From: UBA8106 sp913052135 | GTDB lineage: Bacteria > Acidobacteriota > Vicinamibacteria > Vicinamibacterales > UBA823 | Assembly: GCA_913052135.1 (NCBI GenBank) | Contig: CAJXDY010000017.1 | Span: 1-41,031, forward strand | Direction of reading: 5' to 3' | Length of the DNA stretch: 41,031 bases | Shown here: positions 18,649 to 26,978 of the stretch, piece after piece | Numbering within the stretch: the stretch's first letter is position 1 | How the letters are laid out: each line of letters opens with the position of its first letter | The notes under the pieces: model-generated | The model's database searches: none | Seen by the model: only the letters and a program-made list of their open reading frames with translations | Told to the model about the DNA's origin: nothing | Position numbers and translations under genes: made by a program

Positions 18649-19860
18649 ATGAATCCTCAGACGATGTCAGCTATCCAAGTCGCCAGCCGAGTCCATGGCT
18701 TTAGTTATGCGATTCGAAACATTGTGGCCGAAGCCTTGAAGGTGGAAGCAGCCGGTACACGTGTTCGTTACCTAAACATTGGAGACCCTATTCCATTCGG
18801 TTTCAAAACACCACCACATCTTATTGAAGCGGTGGAGCGAGCAATGCGCGATGATCAGAACGGTTACACTCCATCGACGGGCATTCAATCTGCTCGTGAA
18901 GCGGTTGCTGCCGATTTCGTAGCGCGGGGACTTAACATTGATGCGGACAGAGTACTCCTGACAGCAGGAACTTCTGAAGGGATTGAATTAGCCTTAAGTG
19001 CTCTCGTCGATGCTGAAGACGAAGTACTCATACCATTACCAACCTATCCCTTATACACTGCCGTGCTCGCTAAGTTGGGGGCTCGGGCCGTGTTCTATAG
19101 AACGGACCCAACAAACGGGTGGCTGCCAGATCTAGATCATCTTCGTAGCCTAGTCAGCCCGAAGACCCGTGCGTTAGTAGCCATCAACCCAAACAATCCA
19201 ACCGGCGCAATCTATCCGGAAGCGACCCAACGAGCCATGCTAGAGCTAGCGTCGAGTCATGGATTCGTGCTGCTAGCTGATGAAGTCTATGGCGATCTGG
19301 GATACGACGGACCGGTACCACCCATGGGTTTGCTGGACCCAGAAGCGCCGTTTATTTCGTTTTCATCACTGTCGAAGGCTTACTTGGCACCAGGCTGGCG
19401 AGCGGGATGGATGGCCGTCGGGGCCAACCCACGAATGGATGACGTGCTGGCAGCCATCAAGAAGTTGGCGGATGGACGCGTTTGCAGTAATGGCCCTATG
19501 CAAGCTGCTATTCTTGCTGCGCTCTCTAACGATCGACCACACCTACAGGTATTCACCAAGGCACTCCGCGAACGAGCTGAGCTAACGAGCTCCTGTCTTA
19601 ATGCTATTGACGGTATTAAATGCGTAACGCCAAGCGCGGCATTCTACGCTATGCCGCAGGTGTCTTTACCGGCCGGCAAAACCGATGAAGACTATGTGCT
19701 GGGTTTATTACGATCGACCGGCGTGCTCTGTGTCTATGGGTCCGGGTTTGGCCTACCTGCAGAGGGAGGATTTTTTAGAGTTGTATTCCTAGCCGATCCG
19801 AAAGAGTTGACTGAAATCTACGAATTGATATCTACATTTACGAATCAGTTTTTAAATTAG
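18649..19860 (+). CDS. Class I PLP aminotransferase (alanine/aspartate aminotransferase-like)
   Basis: This fold-type-I aminotransferase has 403 residues from the ATG at 18649. Earlier in-frame starts exist at 18625 (ATG) and 18616 (TTG), but the family usually begins 15-20 residues before SYAIRNIV, which fits 18649 best; no strong ribosome site decides. YLNIGDPIPFGF, NPNNPTGA (Asn183), ADEVYGDLGY (Asp211, Tyr214) and SSLSKAYLAPGWRAGW (Schiff-base Lys243) are canonical. The whole pattern, including FGF after GDP, is closest to archaeal/bacterial alanine aminotransferases. It stands alone, divergent from the M16 genes and convergent with the M1 peptidase. Confidence 0.9.
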   Translation: MNPQTMSAIQVASRVHGFSYAIRNIVAEALKVEAAGTRVRYLNIGDPIPFGFKTPPHLIEAVERAMRDDQNGYTPSTGIQSAREAVAADFVARGLNIDADRVLLTAGTSEGIELALSALVDAEDEVLIPLPTYPLYTAVLAKLGARAVFYRTDPTNGWLPDLDHLRSLVSPKTRALVAINPNNPTGAIYPEATQRAMLELASSHGFVLLADEVYGDLGYDGPVPPMGLLDPEAPFISFSSLSKAYLAPGWRAGWMAVGANPRMDDVLAAIKKLADGRVCSNGPMQAAILAALSNDRPHLQVFTKALRERAELTSSCLNAIDGIKCVTPSAAFYAMPQVSLPAGKTDEDYVLGLLRSTGVLCVYGSGFGLPAEGGFFRVVFLADPKELTEIYELISTFTNQFLN

Positions 19861-19958
19861 CGCCTCACGTTTGAACCAGATACCAATAACACTTTCCACC
19901 GGTTTTGATCGAGGACAGGCTCCATTTAGAGCAACCACTTACTATTGTGCATTCGTTC

Positions 19959-22769
19959 TCAGTCCGAGATTAACGCTAAAGCCGCATAGTCCCGATTGAC
20001 CTCCACACGACGAAGAACTCCTGCCAGTGGAACTCGCGTCTCAGTTAAGCGATCCGCAATATTAATAACGATGTCCTGTGAATTGCCGTCCGCGTATTGC
20101 AACGTAACCGTCACAGGAACCTCATATAAAAGGTTGGTCAACTGCTCGAAACGAAGATGAATATCCGAATTTGCAAGGGCTTGAGTATCGCCTCCTTCTT
20201 GAATCGGCCTAGAAGATGTCTCATAACTGAAGCGTAGTTCGGGCAGGCCGGCTTCGTGAATCCAGCGATCGAAAAATTGCTGAAGTGAAATGTTGCCGAC
20301 TTCTTCGAAAGCGAGCCGTAGATCTTCAGTGCCAGCTTTTTGAAATTTCCGGCTTTGATAAAAGCGTCGTAATCCTGAAAAAAAAGTTTCGTCACCGAGA
20401 AGGCGATGTAGCATGTGCAGCACCATAGCGGCTTTGTTGTAAACGAGAGCACGAAAAATTCTAGTATCCTGCTGGATGTGACCCAGCCGATAACCAAGAT
20501 ACACTGGACCCTGATCTGACTGCTGTATCGCCCAATCGTGCATCTGGCGCGTGACGCGCCTGAAAACGACGTCACCCGCTGCGTACCGCGCGTATAGTGC
20601 ACTAAAGTAGTGCGCCAAACCTTCGCTCAACCACTGCTCATGATAATTGCTCCACCCCACGGCTTGACCCCACCATTGATGTGCCAGTTCGTGAGCAAGA
20701 AAGAAGTCTTTGAAGTCTCTGAAGTAGACGGGATCCCGTCGCCACATCAAGTCGCTGTTTTGAAGCGGCTCATTTAAAAGTGATGCGTAGGCCGGACTAT
20801 GACCTCCAGGGAGATCGCTTTCGATGAGTCCTATGGTCAGACTCGGGTATGGCATCTCGCCCATGAGTGATCCGTAAAATTTGAGAATGTCCGCGGCACG
20901 CGTTGACAGTCCTCGAGCTCGCCGCCGTTGCCTAAAACTGGACGACACCGACAGCGACACATCGTTGATGGTTGCCTCATTCACAATTGATTGCGTTTGA
21001 TCGTACTTGACAGGACTATCTAGCGAGACAACCGTCGACTCAACAGTTTGAAAGTCACTGATAATCGCTGCAAGGTACCGAAGAGGGTGTCTGGCTTCAA
21101 ATTCAAAGCGACGACTCCCAACTTCGAGTTCGTCTCCATTGCTAACAGTGGTGGGTGCTCCAACTGGCACGCCGCTTCCCAAACAAGAGAAACCCGGTGG
21201 AATCGTGAAACGCATCGTTGCAGTAGCGAAGTCTGTGACCATGGACTGTGGATACCAGTAACTGCGACTGCTGTACAGATAATGCGGCTCAGGTTCAGTC
21301 CTAATCGTAGAAAGCCCAACTCGGGAGGCATCCAATAGTGCGAGAGTGCGAGGCACAACTGCTTGATGATCAGCTTGCTCTGCAGGCAGTTTACCCTCGT
21401 ACTCAACCGTTAAGGTGAATTGAGTTCCGGCATCGACTCGCTCCGGTAAATTCATAATCATCGAATCTTGACCTGGCGTCCGCAGGGGCATCAGTGGACC
21501 ATAGGGCACGCTGATCACTGAACGGACGGTCAGTTCGTCAGCGAGTCGCACCGACAGCATCGTCAGGTCGGACGCTGCTTGAATGGTTAAGGTAGCTTTT
21601 CCGGATACCCAATCACGCTTCGGTAAAAAACTTACATCAAGTTCATAGTCAAGAATGTCGTAATCGACCAAGTCGTCTTCGTTGTAAAACAAACCACGGG
21701 TAGCCAATTTCTCTTTCGATGCGTATATGGCAATATTCCGACCTCCTTCTCGATCGAACAACTGAATGTCTTCGGCTCTACGGCTTCCTTGTACGTAGGT
21801 GAGGTTGTCAAAATTCGTAGTCTGAATTTCTGCGAGCAGATCACCCTCATTTGGTAGCACCCACCAAGAATCGTCACTTAAATGTCCCAGGTCGACCACG
21901 TACGATTCGAAGGCGTAATCATCAAACACCTCTTGAGCAGCACGAAAATCACGTGTTCCGACCGTGCGTTCGATTAGCGCCTCTTGTGGCACCATTGCGT
22001 CAAAGTCATTCGGATTCATACGAAGAAATGCGCTCGTAAATCTTGTGTTTAAAACTTCTGCTCCTGAAAAAATCTTGATCTGCTCGCGCTCGACTAATGG
22101 AACTGGGCGGAATTCCATCTGGCCTTGCCCAAGCAAGATCAAGGCCGTAACACCCGAACCGGTATCAGACACGAATGCCATACCCTCGGGGAGTGTCAAC
22201 GTAAAGTCGGTCGAACTGATTGTGAGATCACGGACGATGTACTGGCGTTCTGGATGCAACTCAAGACGAAAGATTCCGCCAATCGAGGTTAGGCGTTCTT
22301 GCCCAACTATGCGCCACTCTGGCCCCTGACCAAAGGGACGGTTGGTAACAGGATCGATATCCCGACGGATGTTCAACAACCAAGTGGCCATCTCACCAGC
22401 CCCACGTTGTTCTTTAAAAATTTCAAGCAAAATACCGTAACCAGCGCTCGGGGGTGCTTCTTTGAGTGGAAGCCTTCTTATTTCATTCAAAACGACCTTC
22501 GTGACGCCAGATACCACGTTGGTGCTGACAAATTGGCGTGTCGACGGCCTAGAAACAAGAGAGGGCGAAAGCATTGCCAGATAGGTCGCTGGACGTCCGG
22601 AGAGCAAGGTTAATTCGAGCTGTCGGTAAAAATCTGATAGGTCGGCTTCTGAATCCACCGGCGTGGATTCCTGCGCAGATACGGCGACTGCACAAACACA
22701 GTTCACAAACACCAAAAACAGCAGGATATATAAACTGCTTTGGATTGTGGTCCTAATTAGCTTGTTCAC
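19959..22769 (-). CDS. Atypical M1 family metallopeptidase, secreted
   Basis: This 936-residue secreted protein has an M1 (gluzincin) catalytic core near residues 690-715: HELAHQWWG followed after 18 residues by the third zinc ligand in LSEGLAHYF. The signal peptide ends near AVSAQE. The usual GxMEN substrate motif upstream of the zinc site is not recognisable; the region reads TIGLIESDLPGGHSPAYASLLNEP instead. About 370 N-terminal residues come before the M1 beta domain and do not match anything I recognise. The C-terminal part has a beta-sandwich-like stretch ending RVEVNRDY. It may be an aminopeptidase with altered N-terminus recognition. It is convergent with the aminotransferase and 142 bases from the divergent DsbD-like gene. 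Confidence 0.88.
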   Translation of the reverse strand: MNKLIRTTIQSSLYILLFLVFVNCVCAVAVSAQESTPVDSEADLSDFYRQLELTLLSGRPATYLAMLSPSLVSRPSTRQFVSTNVVSGVTKVVLNEIRRLPLKEAPPSAGYGILLEIFKEQRGAGEMATWLLNIRRDIDPVTNRPFGQGPEWRIVGQERLTSIGGIFRLELHPERQYIVRDLTISSTDFTLTLPEGMAFVSDTGSGVTALILLGQGQMEFRPVPLVEREQIKIFSGAEVLNTRFTSAFLRMNPNDFDAMVPQEALIERTVGTRDFRAAQEVFDDYAFESYVVDLGHLSDDSWWVLPNEGDLLAEIQTTNFDNLTYVQGSRRAEDIQLFDREGGRNIAIYASKEKLATRGLFYNEDDLVDYDILDYELDVSFLPKRDWVSGKATLTIQAASDLTMLSVRLADELTVRSVISVPYGPLMPLRTPGQDSMIMNLPERVDAGTQFTLTVEYEGKLPAEQADHQAVVPRTLALLDASRVGLSTIRTEPEPHYLYSSRSYWYPQSMVTDFATATMRFTIPPGFSCLGSGVPVGAPTTVSNGDELEVGSRRFEFEARHPLRYLAAIISDFQTVESTVVSLDSPVKYDQTQSIVNEATINDVSLSVSSSFRQRRRARGLSTRAADILKFYGSLMGEMPYPSLTIGLIESDLPGGHSPAYASLLNEPLQNSDLMWRRDPVYFRDFKDFFLAHELAHQWWGQAVGWSNYHEQWLSEGLAHYFSALYARYAAGDVVFRRVTRQMHDWAIQQSDQGPVYLGYRLGHIQQDTRIFRALVYNKAAMVLHMLHRLLGDETFFSGLRRFYQSRKFQKAGTEDLRLAFEEVGNISLQQFFDRWIHEAGLPELRFSYETSSRPIQEGGDTQALANSDIHLRFEQLTNLLYEVPVTVTLQYADGNSQDIVINIADRLTETRVPLAGVLRRVEVNRDYAALALISD

Positions 22770-22911
22770 TTTCCGTAACCCATAAGCTTAAATGTCAACC
22801 TGAAGACCCCATCAAAGAACTGAACACCGGACGCAGAAAAGTATCCTTTGCTTTCAGGATAACGTCGGAATTGATATATCCCAAGCGTGAAATGTCGCAT
22901 CATGGATTAAG

Positions 22912-24684
22912 ATGGAAGGTATGTCTGTGCGGCCCTGGACTCTTCTCTTCGGCATTTTGGCGCTAATTTGGCCAGCCGAGGTAGACGGACAGTTTGGTGT
23001 CGTCGAAATTGAAACCCACAGTCTTGTGGAGTCTGATGCAGTGCACGCAGGCACAGTCGTCAACGCAGCGTTACAAGTTCGTCTACAAGAAGGATTTCAC
23101 GTCAACTCCAACAACCCTCTCGATGAGGCACTAATCCCAACAGTGCTAATGATCGACCCTCCCGCTGGCGTGACTGTTCGTGAGGTTGTGTATCCAGAAG
23201 CCGGACTACTCGAACAAGTTGGAGTTGATGAGCCGTTGGCAGTCTTTGAAGAAACCTTCGTAGTCGGTGTTGTCTTAGGGCTTCCACCCAATGTAGATCC
23301 AGGTAGCCTGTCGGTGCCGGGCGCCCTGAGGTATCAAGCGTGTGATGAAACAATGTGCTACATGCCAGCCACTGTTGACGTGGCCTGGAACCTTGAAGTG
23401 GTTCCCAGTGATCGGGCACTAGTACCACAACACGCTGCATTGTTCGACAACATCACTTTTTTGGGGACCAACGCAGAGGTTCCGTCGATTGCGATGCCGG
23501 TCACCAAACCAGCAGCCATCTCCGTTGAACCTAAGAATATGGCATTACTCCTCAATGATTTTGAGATTCTTGGAACAACAGGAGGATATCTAAACTCTGA
23601 TGATTTTCTGAGTTTTATGAATGCTTCCGAATCTGGCGAAAATCAAAAGGGGTGGTTCGAGGGGCAAGGTCCGTTGGCGATCCTTTTTCTAATCTTGCTT
23701 GGTGGCCTTGCGCTGAATCTAACACCCTGTGTGTTGCCGATGATTCCGATCAATCTCGCAATCATAGGAGCAGGCACCCAGTCTGGTTCAAAAACACGAG
23801 GATTCGCACTCGGCGGCATGTACGGATTCGCCATGGCAATTATCTACGGAACCTTGGGTCTTGTGGTTATCTTGACATCAGGCACCTTTGGAACCATTAA
23901 TTCGTCACCCTGGTTCAATGCAGGTATCGCAGTGCTGTTTGTGGGGTTGGGTCTGGCCATGTTTGACGTTTTTGTGGTCGATTTCTCACGTTTTCAGTCC
24001 GTATTCTTAAAGGACACTCGTGCGAACGGGTCCTTTTTGGCAGCCTTTGGAATGGGTGCGGTATCAGCATTACTAGCTGGCGCCTGTGTTGCACCAGTTG
24101 TAATCCAAGTTATTCTCTTTTCCAGCAACCTTTACGCAACCGGAACTAAACTGGCGCTCGCGTTGCCGTTTTTTCTCGGTGTCGGTATGGCGTTACCCTG
24201 GCCGTTTGCCGGTGCAGGATTATCATTTCTGCCAAAACCCGGAGCATGGACGGTGCGGGTCAAACAAGCCTTTGGTGTCTTTATTTTGGCGACGGCTGCG
24301 TATTACGGTTACGTCGCGTACGGCATTATTGCCAATCGATGGGTCGATGGTGCTGAAGTAGCGAGCAGCGTCGAAGAAAAGCTGGAGGAAGGTTGGCACT
24401 CATCGTTGAGTCAAGGCTTGGCAGTTGCACAAGCCGAGGATAAATTTGTACTCGTCGACCTGTGGGCCACTTGGTGCAAGAACTGCCTAACAATGGACAA
24501 GACAACTTTAAAGAATTCAGCCGTTGCCGCTAAGCTTGCGCCTTACGTCAAGATAAAGTTTCAGGCCGAAGACCCAAGCACCTCGCCAGCCAGGGAAGTT
24601 ATGAAGCAATTCGAAAGCATCGGATTACCAACTTACGCAATCCTCAAGCCTCGTGTTGAACCCTTAGCGGATCCTTCCTCGTAA
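22912..24684 (+). CDS. dsbD: DsbD-like thiol:disulfide interchange protein
   Basis: This 590-residue membrane protein passes reducing electrons across the inner membrane to periplasmic proteins. It has a signal peptide (to about residue 25), an N-terminal DsbD-alpha-like domain (FHVNSNNPLDEALIP, then YQACDETMCY with its cysteine pair), about eight membrane segments between residues 250 and 470 including the redox cysteines in NLTPCVLP and AGACVAPV, and a C-terminal thioredoxin domain with WATWCKNC. All three cysteine pairs are present, so it should be active. An ATG at 22921 is an alternative start. It could serve cytochrome c maturation or the CxxC-rich PCYCGC protein encoded 2.3 kb downstream; this link is inference. 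Confidence 0.92.
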   Translation: MEGMSVRPWTLLFGILALIWPAEVDGQFGVVEIETHSLVESDAVHAGTVVNAALQVRLQEGFHVNSNNPLDEALIPTVLMIDPPAGVTVREVVYPEAGLLEQVGVDEPLAVFEETFVVGVVLGLPPNVDPGSLSVPGALRYQACDETMCYMPATVDVAWNLEVVPSDRALVPQHAALFDNITFLGTNAEVPSIAMPVTKPAAISVEPKNMALLLNDFEILGTTGGYLNSDDFLSFMNASESGENQKGWFEGQGPLAILFLILLGGLALNLTPCVLPMIPINLAIIGAGTQSGSKTRGFALGGMYGFAMAIIYGTLGLVVILTSGTFGTINSSPWFNAGIAVLFVGLGLAMFDVFVVDFSRFQSVFLKDTRANGSFLAAFGMGAVSALLAGACVAPVVIQVILFSSNLYATGTKLALALPFFLGVGMALPWPFAGAGLSFLPKPGAWTVRVKQAFGVFILATAAYYGYVAYGIIANRWVDGAEVASSVEEKLEEGWHSSLSQGLAVAQAEDKFVLVDLWATWCKNCLTMDKTTLKNSAVAAKLAPYVKIKFQAEDPSTSPAREVMKQFESIGLPTYAILKPRVEPLADPSS

Positions 24685-24936
24685 GGGCTATTTACCAGTC
24701 TCTGTTCTCGCTCCATTCACTTGCTAGCAGAAATGTCTTCACGGGCCCAGAAACTTCGGCAGCTTCTGCAGAACATCAAACCCATTTAGTGTAAAATTAA
24801 TATTTTTAATAGTACAATTAGCATAATGATGGCCTAGTATGATTTAATAGGTATTATTTTTTGCATTCAGAACACATATTTGTGTGCATTATGCAAAAAC
24901 GTAGCTCTCGGCCTAATCTAGGAAGGACTTTCATTT
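24685..24936 (+). promoter_or_regulatory. AT-rich glnA upstream region
   Basis: This gap is far richer in A and T than its surroundings from about 24790. It contains the long dyad listed separately, and a TATGAT at 24838-24843 that could be a -10 box without an obvious -35. AGGAAGGAC ends about seven bases before the glnA ATG and is the ribosome site. I saw no sigma-54 -24/-12 element. Confidence 0.5.
24858..24899. repeat. Two-part inverted repeat upstream of glnA (putative operator)
   Basis: TTTTTGCAT (24858-24866) and ATGCAAAAA (24891-24899) form perfect 9-bp arms, and ACACA (24872-24876) and TGTGT (24881-24885) form inner 5-bp arms. Both pairs share the same centre at 24878.5, so this is one composite dyad of 42 bp, 37 bases before the glnA ATG. 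There is no T-run after the right arm on either strand, so it does not look like a terminator; binding by a nitrogen regulator dimer or tetramer is more likely. Confidence 0.6.
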
Positions 24937-26334
24937 ATGCCATCGCCTCGAAAAAAATCCGTCCGTCGCAAACCCGGATCGCGTTCTAGTCGGTCTTCCA
25001 GCTTGAGTGAGAGCAAGAAGATTCAGATTCTAAAAAAAGTCGAAGAACAGAACGTTAAATTTCTGCGGCTGCAGTTTACTGACATCTTCGGCACAACCAA
25101 GAACGTCGAGGTGCCCAACTCAGAATTTCGTCATGCCCTAGATGGTGGTGTGATGTTCGATGGATCGTCGATTGACGGATTCGCGCGCATTGAAGAGTCA
25201 GACATGTACTTGCGACCCGATCTGGATACGTTTCAAGTATTCCCATGGTCAAACAATTCTGGCGAAACCGTGGCTCGGTTGATTTGTGACGTCTACAATC
25301 CGGATGGCACGCCCTTCGCCGGCTGTCCTCGCATGACACTGAAACGAGCGATCGAACATGCTGATTCGCACGGCTTCGTCATGAATGTTGGACCTGAACC
25401 AGAGTTCTTCTTGTTCCAAACGCGGAATGGTATCGCTACAACGGAAACCCATGATGCGGGAGGTTATTTCGATTTAACACCTGTCGATTTAGGCGAAGAT
25501 GTAAGACGCCAGATCGTCCTAGCGCTTGAGGCAATGGGCTTCCACGTCGAGGCAGCACACCACGAAGTGGCGACTGGACAGCACGAAATCGATTTTCGAT
25601 ATGACGACGCTCTAGCAACAGCAGATAAAATCAGCACGTTTCGATTGGTCGTAAAGCACATTGCAATGCAAAACGGCCTGCATGCGACTTTTATGCCCAA
25701 GCCTCTCTTTGGGATCAACGGATCGGGAATGCATACCCATCAATCATTATTTTCTGGTGAAAGAAACGTGTTTTACGATCCAAAGAAGCCATGGGAACTT
25801 AGCAAAACATGTTTGCACTATATCGGAGGGTTGCTCACACACGCCAAAGGCTTCTGTGCTATCACAAACCCGCTTGTAAACTCCTACAAACGACTCGTGC
25901 CTGGTTATGAAGCGCCGACCAATATTGCTTGGTCTGAAAAAAATAGAAGCCCGTTAATCCGCGTACCGGCGGCAAGAAAATTGGCAACTCGTGTTGAATT
26001 GCGTATGCCCGACCCGTCGTGTAACCCATACCTGGCCCTAGCCACCACGCTTAGAGCCGGTCTAGACGGAGTTGAACGCGAGATGGACCCTGGTCCACCT
26101 GTGAACAAAAACATCTACACTATGAGCCACAGAGAGCGTCGCCATCACAAGATTAACGAACTGCCTAGCAACCTCAAAGAAGCGGTAGATTGCCTCGAAA
26201 AAGATGCACTTATGAAAGCAACTTTAGGGAAACACATCTGCGAGTACTTCTTAAAGGCGAAGCGTGACGAATGGTTCGATTACATTAAGCAGGTTAGTCC
26301 TTGGGAAGTGGATCGCTATCTAACACTTTATTAA
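24937..26334 (+). CDS. glnA: Glutamine synthetase type I (GSI-alpha)
   Basis: The enzyme makes glutamine from glutamate, ammonia and ATP. The 465-residue sequence follows the Bacillus-type GSI closely: LRLQFTDIFGTTKNVEVP, MFDGSSIDGFARIEESDMYL, GPEPEFFLF, HHEVATGQHEIDF, NGSGMHTHQSLF, NSYKRLVPGYEAP and NRSPLIRVPA. The Arg in GFARIEESD (Arg84) matches Arg62 of Bacillus subtilis GlnA, which is needed for glutamine feedback inhibition. The adenylylated-Tyr region of GSI-beta is replaced by NIYTMSHRER, so control by adenylylation is unlikely. Unusually, about 25 extra N-terminal residues rich in Ser, Arg and Lys precede the domain. A composite dyad lies 37 bases upstream. Confidence 0.96.
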   Translation: MPSPRKKSVRRKPGSRSSRSSSLSESKKIQILKKVEEQNVKFLRLQFTDIFGTTKNVEVPNSEFRHALDGGVMFDGSSIDGFARIEESDMYLRPDLDTFQVFPWSNNSGETVARLICDVYNPDGTPFAGCPRMTLKRAIEHADSHGFVMNVGPEPEFFLFQTRNGIATTETHDAGGYFDLTPVDLGEDVRRQIVLALEAMGFHVEAAHHEVATGQHEIDFRYDDALATADKISTFRLVVKHIAMQNGLHATFMPKPLFGINGSGMHTHQSLFSGERNVFYDPKKPWELSKTCLHYIGGLLTHAKGFCAITNPLVNSYKRLVPGYEAPTNIAWSEKNRSPLIRVPAARKLATRVELRMPDPSCNPYLALATTLRAGLDGVEREMDPGPPVNKNIYTMSHRERRHHKINELPSNLKEAVDCLEKDALMKATLGKHICEYFLKAKRDEWFDYIKQVSPWEVDRYLTLY

Positions 26335-26389
26335 ACTGGTGCCGTTGTTAATCAAGACTCAGCTGATAACATTCATTGGTTATCTGGAT

Positions 26390-26395
26390 TATAAT
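26390..26395 (+). promoter_or_regulatory. Possible -10 box for fabZ
   Basis: A perfect TATAAT with ATAACA (4 of 6 to the -35 consensus, 26366-26371) 18 bases upstream. It lies in the glnA-fabZ gap, 52 bases before the preferred fabZ start. It suggests a promoter separate from glnA. Confidence 0.4.
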
Positions 26396-26446
26396 GGGCT
26401 TGCGTAGAGACCTTTGGTGGCCACGGCGAGTGCGATCCAGATAACC

Positions 26447-26899
26447 ATGGAAACTCTTACTTCACCGTTATCCTATACCGATATTGAACAGATACTTCCG
26501 CATAGATATCCGTTCTTACTGGTCGATAGAATTGTTGAACTGATTCCTGACACGCGCATCGTCGGAATTAAGAACGTATCATTCAATGAGCGTTATTTAG
26601 CCCATCGTCGTGGCCAGCGTCCGGTGCTACCGCCAACCATTCTCACCGAGTCAGTTGCGCAGGTCGGTGCATGTTTGATTTTGGCTAAACCGGAAAACCG
26701 TGAACGGCTTATCTACTTCATGGGGATCGAGCGTGTGCGGTACCGTCATCCGGTATATCCTGGAGATGCCGTACGTGTCGAAGCTAGCGTTGTTAAACTT
26801 CGAGGTCGCGTAGGCTGGCTTCAAGGTGTGGGCCGCGTCAAAGGCCGCGTGGTCATCGAAGGACGGATGACGTTCGCACTCGGACCCCGGCAAACATAA
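26447..26899 (+). CDS. fabZ: FabZ-like 3-hydroxyacyl-ACP dehydratase with aberrant catalytic motif
   Basis: The 150-residue hotdog-fold protein matches FabZ over its full length: IEQILPHRYPFLLVDRIVEL, IGIKNVSFNE, TESVAQVGACL (with the catalytic Glu), GIERVRYRHPVYPGD and a C-terminal VIEGRMTFA. The ATG at 26447 gives normal length; an in-frame TTG at 26414 would add 11 residues. The normal NExFFxGHFPxxPxxPG catalytic stretch reads NERYLAHRRGQRPVLPP, so the HFP is replaced by HRR and the loop spacing is shifted by one. The reading frame is continuous and no single frameshift restores HFP. It may be a divergent paralogue rather than the housekeeping dehydratase. Confidence 0.82.
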   Translation: METLTSPLSYTDIEQILPHRYPFLLVDRIVELIPDTRIVGIKNVSFNERYLAHRRGQRPVLPPTILTESVAQVGACLILAKPENRERLIYFMGIERVRYRHPVYPGDAVRVEASVVKLRGRVGWLQGVGRVKGRVVIEGRMTFALGPRQT

Positions 26900-26900
26900 C

Positions 26901-26943
26901 TGACCGAGCTATTTGATCAGGATCCATTTAGCTAAGTCGGTCA
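26901..26943 (+). terminator. Possible intrinsic terminator after fabZ
   Basis: TGACCGA (26901-26907) pairs with TCGGTCA (26937-26943), and GCTA (26908-26911) with TAGC (26929-26932) after a 4-base bulge on the right arm. It begins one base after the fabZ stop and is followed by AATGTTTTC. The T-tract is short and broken and the loop is long, so this is only moderate evidence. Confidence 0.4.
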
Positions 26944-26978
26944 AATGTTTTCGGCCAAAGAAATGATAGGATGTGCAT

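Noticed and set aside
24858..24899. glnA dyad as an intrinsic terminator of dsbD
   Set aside because: The T-run is on the 5' side of the left arm and the right arm ends in A's, so no U-tract follows the stem on either strand.
26582..26662. FabZ motif change explained by a local frameshift pair
   Set aside because: No nearby alternative frame gives the HFPxxP pattern, so the change appears real in this sequence.
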